Counted from the first letter of the stretch, positions 17,847 through 27,553 are shown. The stretch: DNA of 52,131 nt from an uncultured Alphaproteobacteria bacterium (GCA_937926445.1 CALBAK010000079.1:1-52131); one strand, 5' to 3'. Notes: generated from the letters alone by a model not told the origin. Numbers and translations are program-made.

Positions 17847-17878
17847 CCGGCCGGGCGACGGGTCGTTCACCCGGCCGG
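17847..17878 (-). promoter_or_regulatory. intercistronic hairpin between dctP-type and dctQ-type genes
   Basis: CCGGCCGGG (17847-17855) and CCCGGCCGG (17870-17878) form a perfect 9-bp stem with a 14-base loop, just after the binding-protein stop (minus strand). There is no U-tract, so it probably stabilises the upstream message or partly reduces read-through. Confidence 0.55.
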
Positions 17879-17904
17879 AGCGCGGCCGACCGTCGTGCCG
17901 CCCT

Positions 17905-18936
17905 TCAGTCCAGAAGTCCCATCTTCTTCATGAAGGCGACGTTCGATTCGTAGGCCCGGGTGGCGAGCGGATCGCCCTTGGCGAAATCTTCCCAGGCCCC
18001 TCGCGCGATCTTGCGCAGCGCGTCGCGGTCCTTCTGGCTCCAGTCGACGATCTCCATTCCGCTCGCCTTGTCCGCCGCGTCCTTCGCGACGAGCTCGCGG
18101 TCGGAGATGTCGTTGCGCATCCGCAGATCGTGGATCATCGCCCGATACCAGACGTCGAGCGTGGTCTGTAGCGATTTCGGCAGCTTGTCGTACGCTGCCT
18201 TGTTGACCGTGAACTGGAGGACCGGCATCGAATGGATGCCCGGATAGATCGGATATTTGGCGATCTTGTGGAGACCGAAGCTCTTGTCCATGGTGTAGGT
18301 AGAGAAATCGGCGATGTCCACGACGCCCTTTTCGAGCGCGGTGTAGACCTCCGAGGCCGGTAGAGCCACCGTGGACGCACCCGCCCGCTTGAAGACCTCG
18401 GCCGTCAAGCCCTCCGGCGAGCGCATCTTCTTGCCCTTGAGGTCGTCGATCGTCCGGATCGGTACCTTGGCCGTGAACGATTCGCGGGCGACCGGGGCGC
18501 AGCCGATCACCTTCACCCCGCCACCCGAATATTTGTCGAAAAGCTCTTGCAGGAGTTCGCGGCCGCCACCGTGGTAGCAATAGGCCATGAGCTGGTCGGG
18601 ATGGTCGTAGCCCGCCACGAGATCGCCCAGGATCGCGAAGGCCTTGTTGCGGCCCGCGAAATAGACGGTCGCGGTGAGATCGCCCTGCAGCACGCCCTGG
18701 GCGATCGCGTCCATGGTCTCGTTGTAGGGTACCACCGAATTGGCCGGCGTGAGCTCGATCTTGAGCTTGCCGTCCGTCATCTCGGCCAGCACCGGAAGCC
18801 AGTGCTTCTCGATGACCTGGTAGAAGAACTCGCCAGCCTGCATCGAGGTCTGCACTTTCCAGACCTGCTGGGCCTGGGCCACACCGGCGAGCCCGAGCAG
18901 GCCCGCCGCGGCGAGCGTGGCGATTCGCGTCCGCAT
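17905..18936 (-). CDS. TRAP transporter substrate-binding protein (DctP type)
   Basis: Periplasmic binding protein of 343 aa with a clear signal peptide (MRTRIATLAAAGLLGLAGVAQAQ). The family's carboxylate-binding Arg region is visible as LKGKKMRSPEGLTAEVFKRAG, followed by ALPASEVYTALEKGVVDIADF. It resembles the TakP/2-oxoacid-type subgroup, so an organic acid ligand is likely. The ATG at 18936 has GGGGAGG upstream; the frame continues far upstream without homology. It is the first gene of the TRAP operon, directly behind the LacI-family regulator gene. Confidence 0.92.
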   Translation of the reverse strand: MRTRIATLAAAGLLGLAGVAQAQQVWKVQTSMQAGEFFYQVIEKHWLPVLAEMTDGKLKIELTPANSVVPYNETMDAIAQGVLQGDLTATVYFAGRNKAFAILGDLVAGYDHPDQLMAYCYHGGGRELLQELFDKYSGGGVKVIGCAPVARESFTAKVPIRTIDDLKGKKMRSPEGLTAEVFKRAGASTVALPASEVYTALEKGVVDIADFSTYTMDKSFGLHKIAKYPIYPGIHSMPVLQFTVNKAAYDKLPKSLQTTLDVWYRAMIHDLRMRNDISDRELVAKDAADKASGMEIVDWSQKDRDALRKIARGAWEDFAKGDPLATRAYESNVAFMKKMGLLD

Positions 18937-18999
18937 TCCCCTGCCTCCCCGATCGATGCCGCCGGCTGCGGCGGCTCGTCGCACTCTCGCGATCGGGAA

Positions 19000-19013
19000 T
19001 GGTAACGTCAACA
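19000..19013. promoter_or_regulatory. candidate second LacI-type operator before the TRAP operon
   Basis: TGGTAACGTCAACA shares 10 of 14 positions with the perfect operator at 14061 and is itself an imperfect palindrome around a central ACGT. It lies 64 bases upstream of the DctP-type start, between the regulator gene and the operon. On the minus strand it contains TTGACG, a possible -35, with only a weak -10 17 bases on. Confidence 0.45.
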
Positions 19014-19033
19014 GGCGATCGCGCGCGGACCCG

Positions 19034-20041
19034 TCACGGGGGCGGTGCGCAGGACGCACCGAGCACGAGCCGGCTCTCGAGCACCACCTCGCGGCGCGGC
19101 AGGTCGGGCTTCTCGAGCCGTCGCAGGAGAAGGGCCGCCGCGGTCCGGCCGATCGCCGAAAAGTCGCGGGCGATCCGGGTGGTCTCCGGAGTCGTGAGGC
19201 TCGCCGTCTCCTCCGCGTCGATCGCCACGAGCGAGAGGTCCTGCGGCACGGCGAGGCCGGCGGCCCTGAGCGCGAGCAGGGCCGCGCGCAGAAGGCGGCT
19301 GCCCTCGACCAGAAGCGCGGTCGGTCGGTCCGGGCGGGCGAGCCGTTCGGCCGGCAGGAGCGCCCGCTCGAGGGCGGCCGGCGGCACCGCGATCCGCTCG
19401 AGGGCACCGGCCCCGAGCCCGGCCTCGGCGAGCGTCGCCTCGACCGCCGCGAGGCGTTCGCGCACCGGGCGGATCGCGAGGTCGGGCTGGAGGAGCGCGA
19501 AGCGGCGATGGCCGAGTCCCACGAGCCGACGGACCGCCGCCGCCGTGGCCCCCCGATGCTCGCTCAACACCCGATCGCCCACAGACGTTTCGCGGTCGAG
19601 CACGACGAGCGGCACGTCGAGCCCGGCGACCGCCTCGGCGAGCGCCGGATCCTCCTCGTCGGAGAGGTAGAGCACGAGGCCGTCGACCTGGCGCTGGCGC
19701 AACAGCTCGAGCGCCCGGAGCTCGCGCTCGACCCGATAGTCGCTCGAGGTCACGAGCATGCCGTAGCCGGCTTCGGAGAGCGCCTGCTCGCAGGCCTGGG
19801 CGACCGCGGCGTTGGGCAGGCTCGTGAGCTCGGGGGTGAGGAAGCCGACCGAGCGGGTGAGCCGGGTCCGCATCGAGCGGGCGGCGAGGTTCGGCACGTA
19901 GCCGAGTTCGCGCATCGCCGCCTCGACCCGGGCCCGGGTCTCCGCCTGGACGAGCTTCGGGGTGTTGACGACGCGCGAGACCGTCACCGTGGAAGTGCCG
20001 GCCGCGCGCGCCACGTCCTTGATCGTCGGCCGCCGCGTCAC
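19034..20041 (-). CDS. LacI-family transcriptional regulator
   Basis: About 335 aa. An N-terminal helix-turn-helix (RPTIKDVARAAGTSTVTVSRVVN) with the hinge-helix region (VPNLAARSMRTR) is followed by a periplasmic-binding-protein-like effector domain. I place the start at the GTG at 20041, directly before TRRPTIKD; a GTG at 20071 would add ten residues. No strong ribosome site distinguishes them. It is upstream of and collinear with a TRAP transporter operon, so it probably senses the imported acid or a product. Operator-like sites of its family occur at 14061-14074 and 19000-19013. Confidence 0.92.
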   Translation of the reverse strand: MTRRPTIKDVARAAGTSTVTVSRVVNTPKLVQAETRARVEAAMRELGYVPNLAARSMRTRLTRSVGFLTPELTSLPNAAVAQACEQALSEAGYGMLVTSSDYRVERELRALELLRQRQVDGLVLYLSDEEDPALAEAVAGLDVPLVVLDRETSVGDRVLSEHRGATAAAVRRLVGLGHRRFALLQPDLAIRPVRERLAAVEATLAEAGLGAGALERIAVPPAALERALLPAERLARPDRPTALLVEGSRLLRAALLALRAAGLAVPQDLSLVAIDAEETASLTTPETTRIARDFSAIGRTAAALLLRRLEKPDLPRREVVLESRLVLGASCAPPP

Positions 20042-20126
20042 GGGCGCGGACCATAAGCCCCGCCACGGCACTGTGGTAGCGGCGCGATGCGGGCGCCCGC
20101 GAATGCGATCCAGCGGGGCGTCAACC

Positions 20127-20155
20127 TTGTATCAACCGAGCCGCCCCAGAATACT
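20127..20155 (+). promoter_or_regulatory. candidate promoter of the glycan operon
   Basis: TTGTAT (20127-20132) and AATACT (20150-20155) are 17 bases apart. A short inverted repeat (CCCAG-AATA-CTGGG) overlaps the -10, and TCAAC is directly repeated at 20121-20125 and 20132-20136. This gap (20042-20225) separates the divergent LacI-type regulator from the deacetylase gene. Confidence 0.4.
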
Positions 20156-20225
20156 GGGCGAACGGGGGCGGGCCGCAGCGCCGACTCCCCGCTCCACCCT
20201 CGCCGCGATCGCCACGGGAGCCTGC

Positions 20226-21875
20226 GTGCCGCCCATCCTGCCCCTCCCTTCGCGCTTCGCCGGCCGCCGGATCGACCTCGCGAGCGCGCTCGTACCCGGC
20301 GGTGCGGTCACGCTCGCCTTCGAACCCGGCCTCGAGGCCCACGCGCTGGCCCTCGCGAGCGCCGTCGACGACGCGCTCGGGCTCGGCGTGCGCGATGCCC
20401 GCGCGGCCGGCCCGCCGCCGCGGCTGCACCTCGTGGTCGGCGACGCGCCCTGCGAACGCGGCGAGACGCCGGTGCTGCACTGGCGGCCGGGCACCCGGAC
20501 GGAGGATACGATCGTCCGGCTCGCCGACGGTCCGGAGAGGGCCCTGGGCCCCATCGCGCTGCCGGGCCTCGGCCGGGCCGCGGCCGAGGCCGCCGCCGAG
20601 GAGCGGCCGCTCCTCGCGGACGCGGCGGGACCGCTCGCGCTTTCGGGCCGCGGCCGCCTCGACCTCTTGGCCGATCTGCCGCTCCTTCGAGCCCAGGCGA
20701 TCCTCGGCCATGCCGAGGCGCGGTCGGAGGTGCGAACGATCCTTTCGGCCGACCTCCTGCTGCGCCGGCTCCTCGCCGAGCTCCTGCCCGAAGCGCCCGC
20801 GAGCGATCGGGCGATCTCGCTGATCACGGTCGATGCCGAGGACCAGCAGCGCTACTTCGTCAACCGCGAGGGGCGCTGCTCGACCGTCGTCGGCACCCCC
20901 GACGACGATCTGCAGTTCGCCCGCTGCTGCCGCACGATCATGGACCGCTGCGAGGCCGAAGGCCTCCTGGCCGTCTTCATGGTGACCGGCGACGAGCTCG
21001 ATCCCTCCTTCACCGACGCCTTCGGCGATCCGCTCCTGGGCCTCGAGGACAATCGCCGCGTGCTCGCCGAGATCGCCGAGCGCGGCCACGGCCTCGCCTG
21101 CCACGGCTTCGACCACGAATGGTGGCTCTCCAAGGGTGTCTCGGCCAACCCACGCCTGAGCACCCTCGAGAAGCTCGCCTATTTCGTGGAGACGAGCGGC
21201 AGTCCCGCCATGCTCTGGGGCACCGCCCGCTTCCTCTGGCGCTACCGCAAGGAGCTCGCCGCCGCCCGGGCCCGCAAGAACGCCCGCGAGACCACGATCG
21301 GCACGCCCTTCACGGTCGAGGAAGTGCTGGCCGACCTCGAGCGCTGGTGTACCCTCGTGGGCCATACGAGCGAGCGGCTCTTCATCCGCTATCCGGGCTT
21401 CGTCCGCTCGCCTGCCGTGCTGGACGCGCTCGAGGCGCGCTTTTCCGCCGTGATCGACTCTTCCGATCTGATCGAGCCCGATCCGCCGCTGCCGATCCGT
21501 CCCTACCGGTTGCTCGCCGAGCGCGACGGGGTGGTCCGCCGCACCCGCGTCACCGAGATCCCCTGTCTGTTCGTCGACAAGACGCTCAGGACCCGCGACC
21601 CCCGCAAGGTCGAGCGTTGTCTCGACCGGCTCGCGGCGATCGCCGCGTTCCCGGGCAGCGTGTTGAGCTTCGTCACCCACACCAAGGTCCTGGGCTCGAC
21701 CTGGGGCCACTGCCACCTCTATCTGCACGACCCGACCCGTGGCATGGCCCTGCCGATGGTCGAGGCGAGCTGGAAGGCTTTCGCCCGGCTCCTGCGCGAG
21801 CGCACGGTGAGCCTGAACGTCCACGGCCTCGAGCGGGCCCTTCTCGGAGACGCGCCGTGTCGCGCCGCAGCTTGA
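20226..21875 (+). CDS. Polysaccharide deacetylase-like (NodB/CE4-type) protein
   Basis: 549 aa. The C-terminal 350 residues look like a CE4 deacetylase: [10 protein letters not shown] (catalytic Asp motif), then [14 protein letters not shown], an H-x3-H metal motif in which Gly takes the usual Ser/Thr position. The N-terminal 190 residues are unrecognised. It probably removes an N-acyl group from a sugar or trims a glycan. The GTG at 20226 is preceded by GGGAG at good spacing; longer frames lack homology. The 3' end overlaps the glycosyltransferase start by 19 bases, so the two are likely coupled. Confidence 0.72.
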   Translation: MPPILPLPSRFAGRRIDLASALVPGGAVTLAFEPGLEAHALALASAVDDALGLGVRDARAAGPPPRLHLVVGDAPCERGETPVLHWRPGTRTEDTIVRLADGPERALGPIALPGLGRAAAEAAAEERPLLADAAGPLALSGRGRLDLLADLPLLRAQAILGHAEARSEVRTILSADLLLRRLLAELLPEAPASDRAISLITVDAEDQQRYFVNREGRCSTVVGTPDDDLQFARCCRTIMDRCEAEGLLAVFMVTGDELDPSFTDAFGDPLLGLEDNRRVLAEIAERGHGLACHGFDHEWWLSKGVSANPRLSTLEKLAYFVETSGSPAMLWGTARFLWRYRKELAAARARKNARETTIGTPFTVEEVLADLERWCTLVGHTSERLFIRYPGFVRSPAVLDALEARFSAVIDSSDLIEPDPPLPIRPYRLLAERDGVVRRTRVTEIPCLFVDKTLRTRDPRKVERCLDRLAAIAAFPGSVLSFVTHTKVLGSTWGHCHLYLHDPTRGMALPMVEASWKAFARLLRERTVSLNVHGLERALLGDAPCRAAA

Positions 21876-23116
21876 GACTGGCGATGCTGGCGGCCATGCC
21901 CTGGCCCGCCGCCAAGGCCTCCTCGATCCGGGTGGGCAACATCACCCGCGCGCTGCTCGCCGAGGATCCCGACCTCGAGATCCTGCTCTTCGCCTACGAG
22001 GGCCGACCGGTCGACCCGCAACCGCGCCTCGAGCTCCACCGGGTGGGCGGCTTCGACGCCGACAAGAGCCGCTATTACGGCTGGCGCAACAAGCTCGCGG
22101 CGGATGTGCGCCTGTTGCGCGCGCTGCTGCGCGAGCGGCGGCGCATCGACCTCGTCTGGGCGCACACCTACGAGGGTCTCGCGATCGCGCTCGCGCTGCG
22201 GGCGCTGACCGCCGGCCGGCTGCCGATCTGCGCCGACCTGCACGGGCCTTTCGTACCCGAGCTCGTGCACTACCGGATGATCCCCGATTGGCGCCCCTTG
22301 CGGGCCGGCCTCGGCCTCCTCGAGCGGGCCATGCTCGCCGCCACCGCCCAGGTCTTCGCCTCCAACGAGGGGCTCGCGGCGACGGTGGCGGAGCTGATCG
22401 GGGCCGAGCGCGTCGACGTCCTCTTCGACTATGTCGACCTCGCCCTCTTCGACCCCGGTCGGATCGATCCGGTCCGGCTCGCCGAGCTCGAGGCCCGCTT
22501 CAAGCCCTCGGGCGAGCGGCTCGTCGCCTATGTCGGCATGTTCAAGGACTATCAGGGCGTCGATCACCTGGTCCGGGCTTTCGCCGCGATCGCTCCGCGC
22601 CATCCCGAGCTGCGCCTCCTGCTCGTGGGCGACGGGCCGTGCCGCGGGCGGTACGAGGCGACCGCCGCCGAACGCGGAATCGCCGATCGCGTCTTCTTCC
22701 CGGGCCTCGTGCCGCACGCCGACGTCGTGCACTGGCTGCACCTCGCCGACGTTCTCGTCTCGCCGCGGGTCGACAACGCTATCACGAAGGGCGGGTTCGT
22801 CTCGCAGATGCCCGAATACATGGCGGCCGGCCGGCCGATCGTCGCGACCCCGGTGAGCGGTTGCCGTTTCCTGTTGCGCGACGGGGCGGGCATCCTGGTC
22901 GAGCCGAACGACGATGCGGCGCTCGCCGCCGGCCTCGAGCGGGCCCTTGCGCTCTCCGCGGAGGAGCGTGCCGCCATGACCGCCCGCGCGCGCGCCAATG
23001 TCGAGCGCTTCACCTGGCGGCAGGGGATCGTGCCGGCAGTCGCCCGGTTGCGGGCTCTGGCCGCCTCCCTGGCCGCCCCTCCGGTCCGCGCCGACGCCCC
23101 GGAGCCCGGGCGATGA
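21857..23116 (+). CDS. Glycosyltransferase family 4-type protein
   Basis: GT-B fold glycosyltransferase of 419 aa starting at a GTG inside the end of the deacetylase gene. It has the N-terminal acceptor domain ([13 protein letters not shown]), the mid-domain [24 protein letters not shown] and [15 protein letters not shown], and the donor-binding region [18 protein letters not shown]. Members use nucleotide sugars to build lipid-linked or surface glycans. The stop overlaps the epimerase ATG (ATGA). Confidence 0.87.
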   Translation: MSRRSLRLAMLAAMPWPAAKASSIRVGNITRALLAEDPDLEILLFAYEGRPVDPQPRLELHRVGGFDADKSRYYGWRNKLAADVRLLRALLRERRRIDLVWAHTYEGLAIALALRALTAGRLPICADLHGPFVPELVHYRMIPDWRPLRAGLGLLERAMLAATAQVFASNEGLAATVAELIGAERVDVLFDYVDLALFDPGRIDPVRLAELEARFKPSGERLVAYVGMFKDYQGVDHLVRAFAAIAPRHPELRLLLVGDGPCRGRYEATAAERGIADRVFFPGLVPHADVVHWLHLADVLVSPRVDNAITKGGFVSQMPEYMAAGRPIVATPVSGCRFLLRDGAGILVEPNDDAALAAGLERALALSAEERAAMTARARANVERFTWRQGIVPAVARLRALAASLAAPPVRADAPEPGR

Positions 23117-24315
23117 ACGCACCGACCGCTGGATCTCCGGGACGGGCCGGGCGCCCCGAGCACGGCCGGGTGCGCATCCTCTCGGTCTTCGGTACCCGAC
23201 CCGAGGCCATCAAGATGGCCCCCGTGGTCCTGCGGCTCGCCGCCCATCCCGGATTCGACGCGCGCGTCTGCGTCACCGCCCAGCACCGCAGCATGCTCGA
23301 TTCGGTGCTCGCCGACTTCGCCATCCGCCCCGACTTCGACCTCGACGTCATGCGCGAGCGGCAGAGCCTGTGCGGCATCGCCGCCCGCGTGCTCGACGGG
23401 CTCGAGAGCGTGCTCGCGAGCTTCCGGCCCGAGCGCGTCCTGGTCCACGGCGACACCACCACCACGCTCGCCGCGAGCCTCGCTGCCTTCTACAACCGTA
23501 TCAGGGTCGGCCATGTCGAGGCCGGCCTTCGGACCGGCAATCTCGAGGCTCCTTGGCCCGAGGAGGCCAACCGCAAGGTCACCGCGCTCCTGACCGACCT
23601 GCATTTCGCGCCCACCGAACGGGCGCGGCGGGCGCTTCTGGCCGAAGGTGTGCCGCCCGAGCGGATCCTCGTCACCGGCAACACCGTGATCGACGCGCTT
23701 CTGCTCGCCCGTGCCCGGCTGCGCCGCGAGCGCGAGCTCGAGCGGGCGATCGCCGAACGCTTCGCCTTCCTCTCCCCCGACCGCCGCCTCGTCCTCGTCA
23801 CGGGGCATCGGCGGGAGAGCTTCGGGGTCGGCTTCGAGAACATCTGCCGGGCGCTCGCCGAGCTCGCCCGCCGCCATCCCGACATCGAGATCCTCTACCC
23901 CGTCCACTTGAACCCGAACGTCCGCGAGCCCGTCTTCCGCATCCTGGGCGGGCTGCCTTCCGTCCATCTGATCGAGCCGGTCGAGTATCTGCCCTTTGTC
24001 CACCTCATGGACCGGGCACATCTGATCGTCACCGATTCGGGCGGCATCCAGGAGGAGGCCCCCTCGCTCGGCAAACCCGTGTTGGTCATGCGCGAGGTGA
24101 CCGAGCGCCCCGAGGCGATCGAGGCCGGCACCGTCCGCCTGGTCGGCACCGACTTCGCCCGGATCGTCGAGGAGACCGGCCGACTCCTGACCGACCCGAT
24201 CGCCTACCGGCGCATGGCGACCGCGATCAACCCCTACGGCGACGGCCGCGCGGCCGAGCGCATCGAACGCGCCCTCGAGCGGGTGCACGGGCTCGCCCCC
24301 GCCTCCGCCGCCTGA
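23113..24315 (+). CDS. wecB: UDP-N-acetylglucosamine 2-epimerase (non-hydrolysing)
   Basis: 400 aa. Interconverts UDP-GlcNAc and UDP-ManNAc in the cytoplasm. Diagnostic motifs: [15 protein letters not shown] (about residues 25-39), [37 protein letters not shown] and the C-terminal [30 protein letters not shown]. Third gene of a coupled glycan operon with a deacetylase and a GT4 enzyme, suggesting a ManNAc-containing surface polymer (inference). The start is an ATG overlapping the previous stop; homology begins about 20 residues later. Confidence 0.93.
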   Translation: MNAPTAGSPGRAGRPEHGRVRILSVFGTRPEAIKMAPVVLRLAAHPGFDARVCVTAQHRSMLDSVLADFAIRPDFDLDVMRERQSLCGIAARVLDGLESVLASFRPERVLVHGDTTTTLAASLAAFYNRIRVGHVEAGLRTGNLEAPWPEEANRKVTALLTDLHFAPTERARRALLAEGVPPERILVTGNTVIDALLLARARLRRERELERAIAERFAFLSPDRRLVLVTGHRRESFGVGFENICRALAELARRHPDIEILYPVHLNPNVREPVFRILGGLPSVHLIEPVEYLPFVHLMDRAHLIVTDSGGIQEEAPSLGKPVLVMREVTERPEAIEAGTVRLVGTDFARIVEETGRLLTDPIAYRRMATAINPYGDGRAAERIERALERVHGLAPASAA

Positions 24316-24406
24316 CGGGTCCGCACGCGCACGGCTTCCATACGGCCGCCGGCCAGGCTAGGCCGGATTCCGGGGTTGGCGCTTCGGCTTGACGCGGGAG
24401 GCGGCC

Positions 24407-25609
24407 ATGAAGATCACCGCGATCGAGACCATCCGGCTCGAGGAGTTCCCGAACCTCCTCTGGGTCCAGATCCACACGGACGAGGGCCTCGTGGGTCTGG
24501 GTGAGACCTTTTTCGGGCCCAGAGCGACCGAGGCCTACATCCACGAGACCGCGGCCCCGCGGCTTCTCGGCGAGGACGCGCTCGCGATCGACCGCCATTC
24601 GCGCCGGCTCCTGCACGACTATTATCTCGGCTTCGCCTCGAGCGGGGCGGAGATGCGGGGTGCCTCGGCGATCGACATCGCGCTTTGGGACCTCTTCGGC
24701 CAGGCAACGGGGCTGCCGATCCACCAGCTCCTTGGCGGTCTCGCGCGGCCGAAGATCCGCACCTACAACACTTGCGCCGGCTACCGCTACGTGCGCGGCT
24801 CGAAGGGCCAGCTCACCGAGAACTGGGGTCTCGAAGCGAAGCAGGGGCCCTACGAGGATCTCGACGCCTTCCTCCATCGCGCCGACGAGCTCGCGCACTC
24901 GCTGCTCGAGCAGGGTATTTCGGCCATGAAGATCTGGCCGTTCGACTTCGCCGCCGAGCGTTGGGGTGGGCTCTACATCGCTCCCGACGAGCTCGATAGG
25001 GCGCTCGAGCCGTTCCGCAAGATCCGCGAGGCGGTCGGCGCGAAGATGGACATCATGGTCGAGTTCCACTCCCTGTGGAACCTGCCGACCGCCAAGCGGA
25101 TCTGCGCCGCGCTCGAGGAGATCGAACCGTTCTGGTTCGAGGATCCGATCAAGATGAACGACTTCGAAGCCCTCGCCGAACTCGCGGCGAGCACGCGCGT
25201 GCCGATCACCGCGTCCGAGACGGTCGCCACCCGGCCGATCTTCCGCGAAATGATGGCCCGCCGTGCCGTGGGTGTCGTGATGCTCGACATCGCCTGGTGC
25301 GGCGGCCTCTCCGAGGCCAAGAAGATCGCCACCATGGCCGAAGCGCACCATCTGCCGGTGGCGCCGCACGACTGCACGGGCCCGGTGGTCTTCGTGGCCT
25401 CCTGCCATCTCTCGTTGAACGCGACCAACGCGCTGATCCAGGAGAGCGTGCGGGCTTTCTACACCGGCTGGTACAGGGAGCTCGTCACCGAGCTGCCGCG
25501 CATCGAACGGGGCTGGATCCACCCGATGGAGGGCCCCGGCCTCGGTACGCGCCTGTTGCCCGACGTGGTCCGCCGCGCCGACGCCACGGTCGCGAGGAGC
25601 CGGGCATGA
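24407..25609 (+). CDS. Mandelate racemase / muconate lactonizing enzyme family protein
   Basis: Enolase-superfamily enzyme of 400 aa. The N-terminal capping domain is followed by a TIM barrel with Mg ligands in MVEFHSLWN (Glu), WFEDPI (Glu) and TASETV (Glu), the KIWP strand (Lys base candidate) and APHDCTGPV (His base candidate). This pattern fits MR-subgroup acid-sugar dehydratases. The substrate is not decidable. The ATG has GGGAGGC upstream; a TTG at 24389 is less likely. The stop overlaps the next start (ATGA), so it is coupled to a membrane reductase, an unusual partnership. Confidence 0.88.
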   Translation: MKITAIETIRLEEFPNLLWVQIHTDEGLVGLGETFFGPRATEAYIHETAAPRLLGEDALAIDRHSRRLLHDYYLGFASSGAEMRGASAIDIALWDLFGQATGLPIHQLLGGLARPKIRTYNTCAGYRYVRGSKGQLTENWGLEAKQGPYEDLDAFLHRADELAHSLLEQGISAMKIWPFDFAAERWGGLYIAPDELDRALEPFRKIREAVGAKMDIMVEFHSLWNLPTAKRICAALEEIEPFWFEDPIKMNDFEALAELAASTRVPITASETVATRPIFREMMARRAVGVVMLDIAWCGGLSEAKKIATMAEAHHLPVAPHDCTGPVVFVASCHLSLNATNALIQESVRAFYTGWYRELVTELPRIERGWIHPMEGPGLGTRLLPDVVRRADATVARSRA

Positions 25610-26988
25610 CCGGGACGCCGTCCGCCGCGCCGAAGGCGCCGCACCCCCGCCCGCGCGGGCTTCCCGGACCCGTTCTCCTCGCGGTCTGTCTCGCCCTGAC
25701 GGCGGCACCGCTCGTCCTCGCGGCCTCGCGCGGCGGACCGCCCCGCCCTTGGCGCGACGAGTTCGCGACCGGTCTCGCACTCGTCGGTTTCGCCGTGCTC
25801 TTCGTCGAATTCGTCCTGTCCGGGCGTTTCCGGCTCGTGGGCGGCCGGGTCGGCATCGACCGGGTCATGGGCGCTCATCAACTGTTCGCCCGTACCGCGC
25901 TCCTTTTCCTGCTCGTCCATCCCTTCCTCTACGCGACGCCGCTCGTCCCCTACGATCTGCCCTTCGACCCGACGAGACGGGAGCGCCTCGGGCTCGACGG
26001 CCCTACGATCCTCTCGGGCGTGGCCGCCTGGGTGCTTCTCGCCGTGCTCGTCGTCGCCGCGATCGGACGCGACGGGCTCCCCTTCCCTTACGAGGTCTGG
26101 CGGGCGAGCCACGGTCTCGGGGCACTCTTGGTCGCGGGTCTCGGCACGCACCATGCGCTCGGGGCCGGTCGCTACAGCACCGATCCCTGGCTCGCCGGCT
26201 TCTGGCTCCTGCTCCTCGCCGCCGCCGCTTCGACCCTGGTCACGGTCTATCTTTTGCGACCGTTGCGCCAGCTCGCGGCTCCCTGGCGGATTGCGGCGAT
26301 CGAGCGGATCGCCGATCGGACCTGGTCGATCCGCCTGGTGGCCGAGCGGCCGGGGCGCTTCCGCTTCGCCGCCGGCCAGTTCGCCTGGGTGACCCTCGAT
26401 CGCTCGCCCTTCTCGCTCGTCGAACACCCCTTTTCGATCGCTTCCGCACCCGCTGATCTGCCGAACCTCGAATTCGTCGTCAAAGAGGCCGGCGATTTCA
26501 CCAGCCGGCTGGATCGGCTGCGGATCGGCGGCCGGGCCTATCTCGACGGGCCGCACGGCGCCTTCACTCTCGAGCGGCGCACGGGTGAGGGCGTCGTTCT
26601 GCTCGCGGGCGGGGTCGGCATAGCACCGATGCTTTCGCTCCTGCGTCAGGCGGCAGCGGAGCGCGACCCGCGGCCGTGGCTTCTCCTCTACGGCAATCGG
26701 CACGCCGGTCAGATCGTCCACGCCGACGAGCTCGAGAGGCTGCGCGGGCGGCTCGACCTGCGCCTCGTCCACGTCCTCGGCGAGCCGCCCGCGGGCTGGA
26801 CCGGCGAGGTCGGCCAGTTCGATGCTCGCCTGCTCGAGCGGTGGATCGACCTGCCGCGGATGGCCGGCTGGCTGTTCTTCGTCTGCGGTCCGCCGACCAT
26901 GATCGATACGGTCGAACGCGGGTTGCGGGCGCGCGGCGTGGCGGCACGGCAGATCGTCGCCGAGCGGTTCCGCTACGACCTCGGCTGA
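25606..26988 (+). CDS. Ferric reductase-like transmembrane flavoprotein
   Basis: 460 aa in two parts. Residues about 20-225 contain six membrane helices with paired His (MGAHQLFARTALLFLLVHPFLYA and RASHGLGALLVAGLGTHHAL), the bis-heme arrangement of ferric-reductase-like domains. Residues about 235-460 form a ferredoxin-NADP-reductase module: EHPFSIASAP for FAD binding, VLLAGGVGIAPMLSLLRQ for NAD(P)H and VCGPPTMIDTV near the end. It should pass electrons from NAD(P)H through FAD and heme across the membrane. Related to the predicted ferric reductase group; the acceptor is unknown. Confidence 0.87.
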   Translation: MTGTPSAAPKAPHPRPRGLPGPVLLAVCLALTAAPLVLAASRGGPPRPWRDEFATGLALVGFAVLFVEFVLSGRFRLVGGRVGIDRVMGAHQLFARTALLFLLVHPFLYATPLVPYDLPFDPTRRERLGLDGPTILSGVAAWVLLAVLVVAAIGRDGLPFPYEVWRASHGLGALLVAGLGTHHALGAGRYSTDPWLAGFWLLLLAAAASTLVTVYLLRPLRQLAAPWRIAAIERIADRTWSIRLVAERPGRFRFAAGQFAWVTLDRSPFSLVEHPFSIASAPADLPNLEFVVKEAGDFTSRLDRLRIGGRAYLDGPHGAFTLERRTGEGVVLLAGGVGIAPMLSLLRQAAAERDPRPWLLLYGNRHAGQIVHADELERLRGRLDLRLVHVLGEPPAGWTGEVGQFDARLLERWIDLPRMAGWLFFVCGPPTMIDTVERGLRARGVAARQIVAERFRYDLG

Positions 26989-27005
26989 AGCCGGAGCGTT
27001 CGCCG

Positions 27006-27101
27006 ATGGACCATCGTCGCCTGTTGTGGACCTGTCGCGGGCTCACCCTCTTGTGGATCGCGCTCGCCGTCGCCTTCGCCTTCCGCCCCGCTCTGCCTTG
27101 A
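27006..27101 (+). CDS. possible 31-aa single-pass membrane peptide
   Basis: A short frame 17 bases after the reductase stop, with an ATG preceded by CGGAG at eight bases. The peptide has a basic N-terminus (MDHRRLLW), a hydrophobic core (LTLLWIALAVAFAF) and a short tail. This shape is typical of small membrane proteins that assist a larger neighbour. No homology can be judged at this length. Confidence 0.4.
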   Translation: MDHRRLLWTCRGLTLLWIALAVAFAFRPALP

Positions 27102-27131
27102 ACCGCGGGCCGAGCGCCGTTCGCGCCGCCC

Positions 27132-27497
27132 TCAGCCCGATGCGGCCGCACCGCCAGGGGCCTCTCGCTGGGCGGCGCCGTTCGGGGCCGGCGGCCGGTC
27201 GAGCGCGGCCGCGAGCGCCCGGGCGGCCTCGAGCAGCCGGGCGCGATGGGCCTCGTCGAGCGGCGGTAGGGCGGCGAGCGCCGCCGCGACGTCGGCGAGC
27301 ACGCCCGCGAAGAGGTAATGGTGCAGATGGATTTCGACCCGGCGGCGCTCCTCGCCGCCGCGGGCGAGGCGGATCGTGACGCCTTCCGCATCGGCCGTCG
27401 CCTCGAAGGAGGAGGCGCGGCCGAAGCTCCCCATATAGGCCTTGTCCGGGAAGTCGATGGCGACCTCGGCCCGGTCGGTGATCGGCTTGAGTGTCAT
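27132..27497 (-). CDS. hypothetical protein (121 aa)
   Basis: Soluble protein of 121 aa that I do not recognise. It has a well-ordered first part (ITDRAEVAIDFPDKAYMGSFGR, then an acidic strand and VEIHLHHYLFAGVLADVAAAL) with helical C-terminal half and an Ala/Pro tail. The ATG at 27497 is preceded by GGCGGGAG. It is divergent from the endonuclease V gene with 56 bases between starts. The frame remains open upstream to 28229, but that portion is antisense to endonuclease V and looks like a shadow. Confidence 0.6.
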   Translation of the reverse strand: MTLKPITDRAEVAIDFPDKAYMGSFGRASSFEATADAEGVTIRLARGGEERRRVEIHLHHYLFAGVLADVAAALAALPPLDEAHRARLLEAARALAAALDRPPAPNGAAQREAPGGAAASG

Positions 27498-27553
27498 CCC
27501 CGGCTCCCGCCGCCGTCCCGGCCGGCCGGGACGGCCAGCGGAAGGCTCGCCCC

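Noticed and set aside
20087-23116. A single 1009-residue open frame
   Set aside because: Only its last 419 residues (from 21857) match a protein family; the first part is an out-of-frame shadow of the deacetylase gene.
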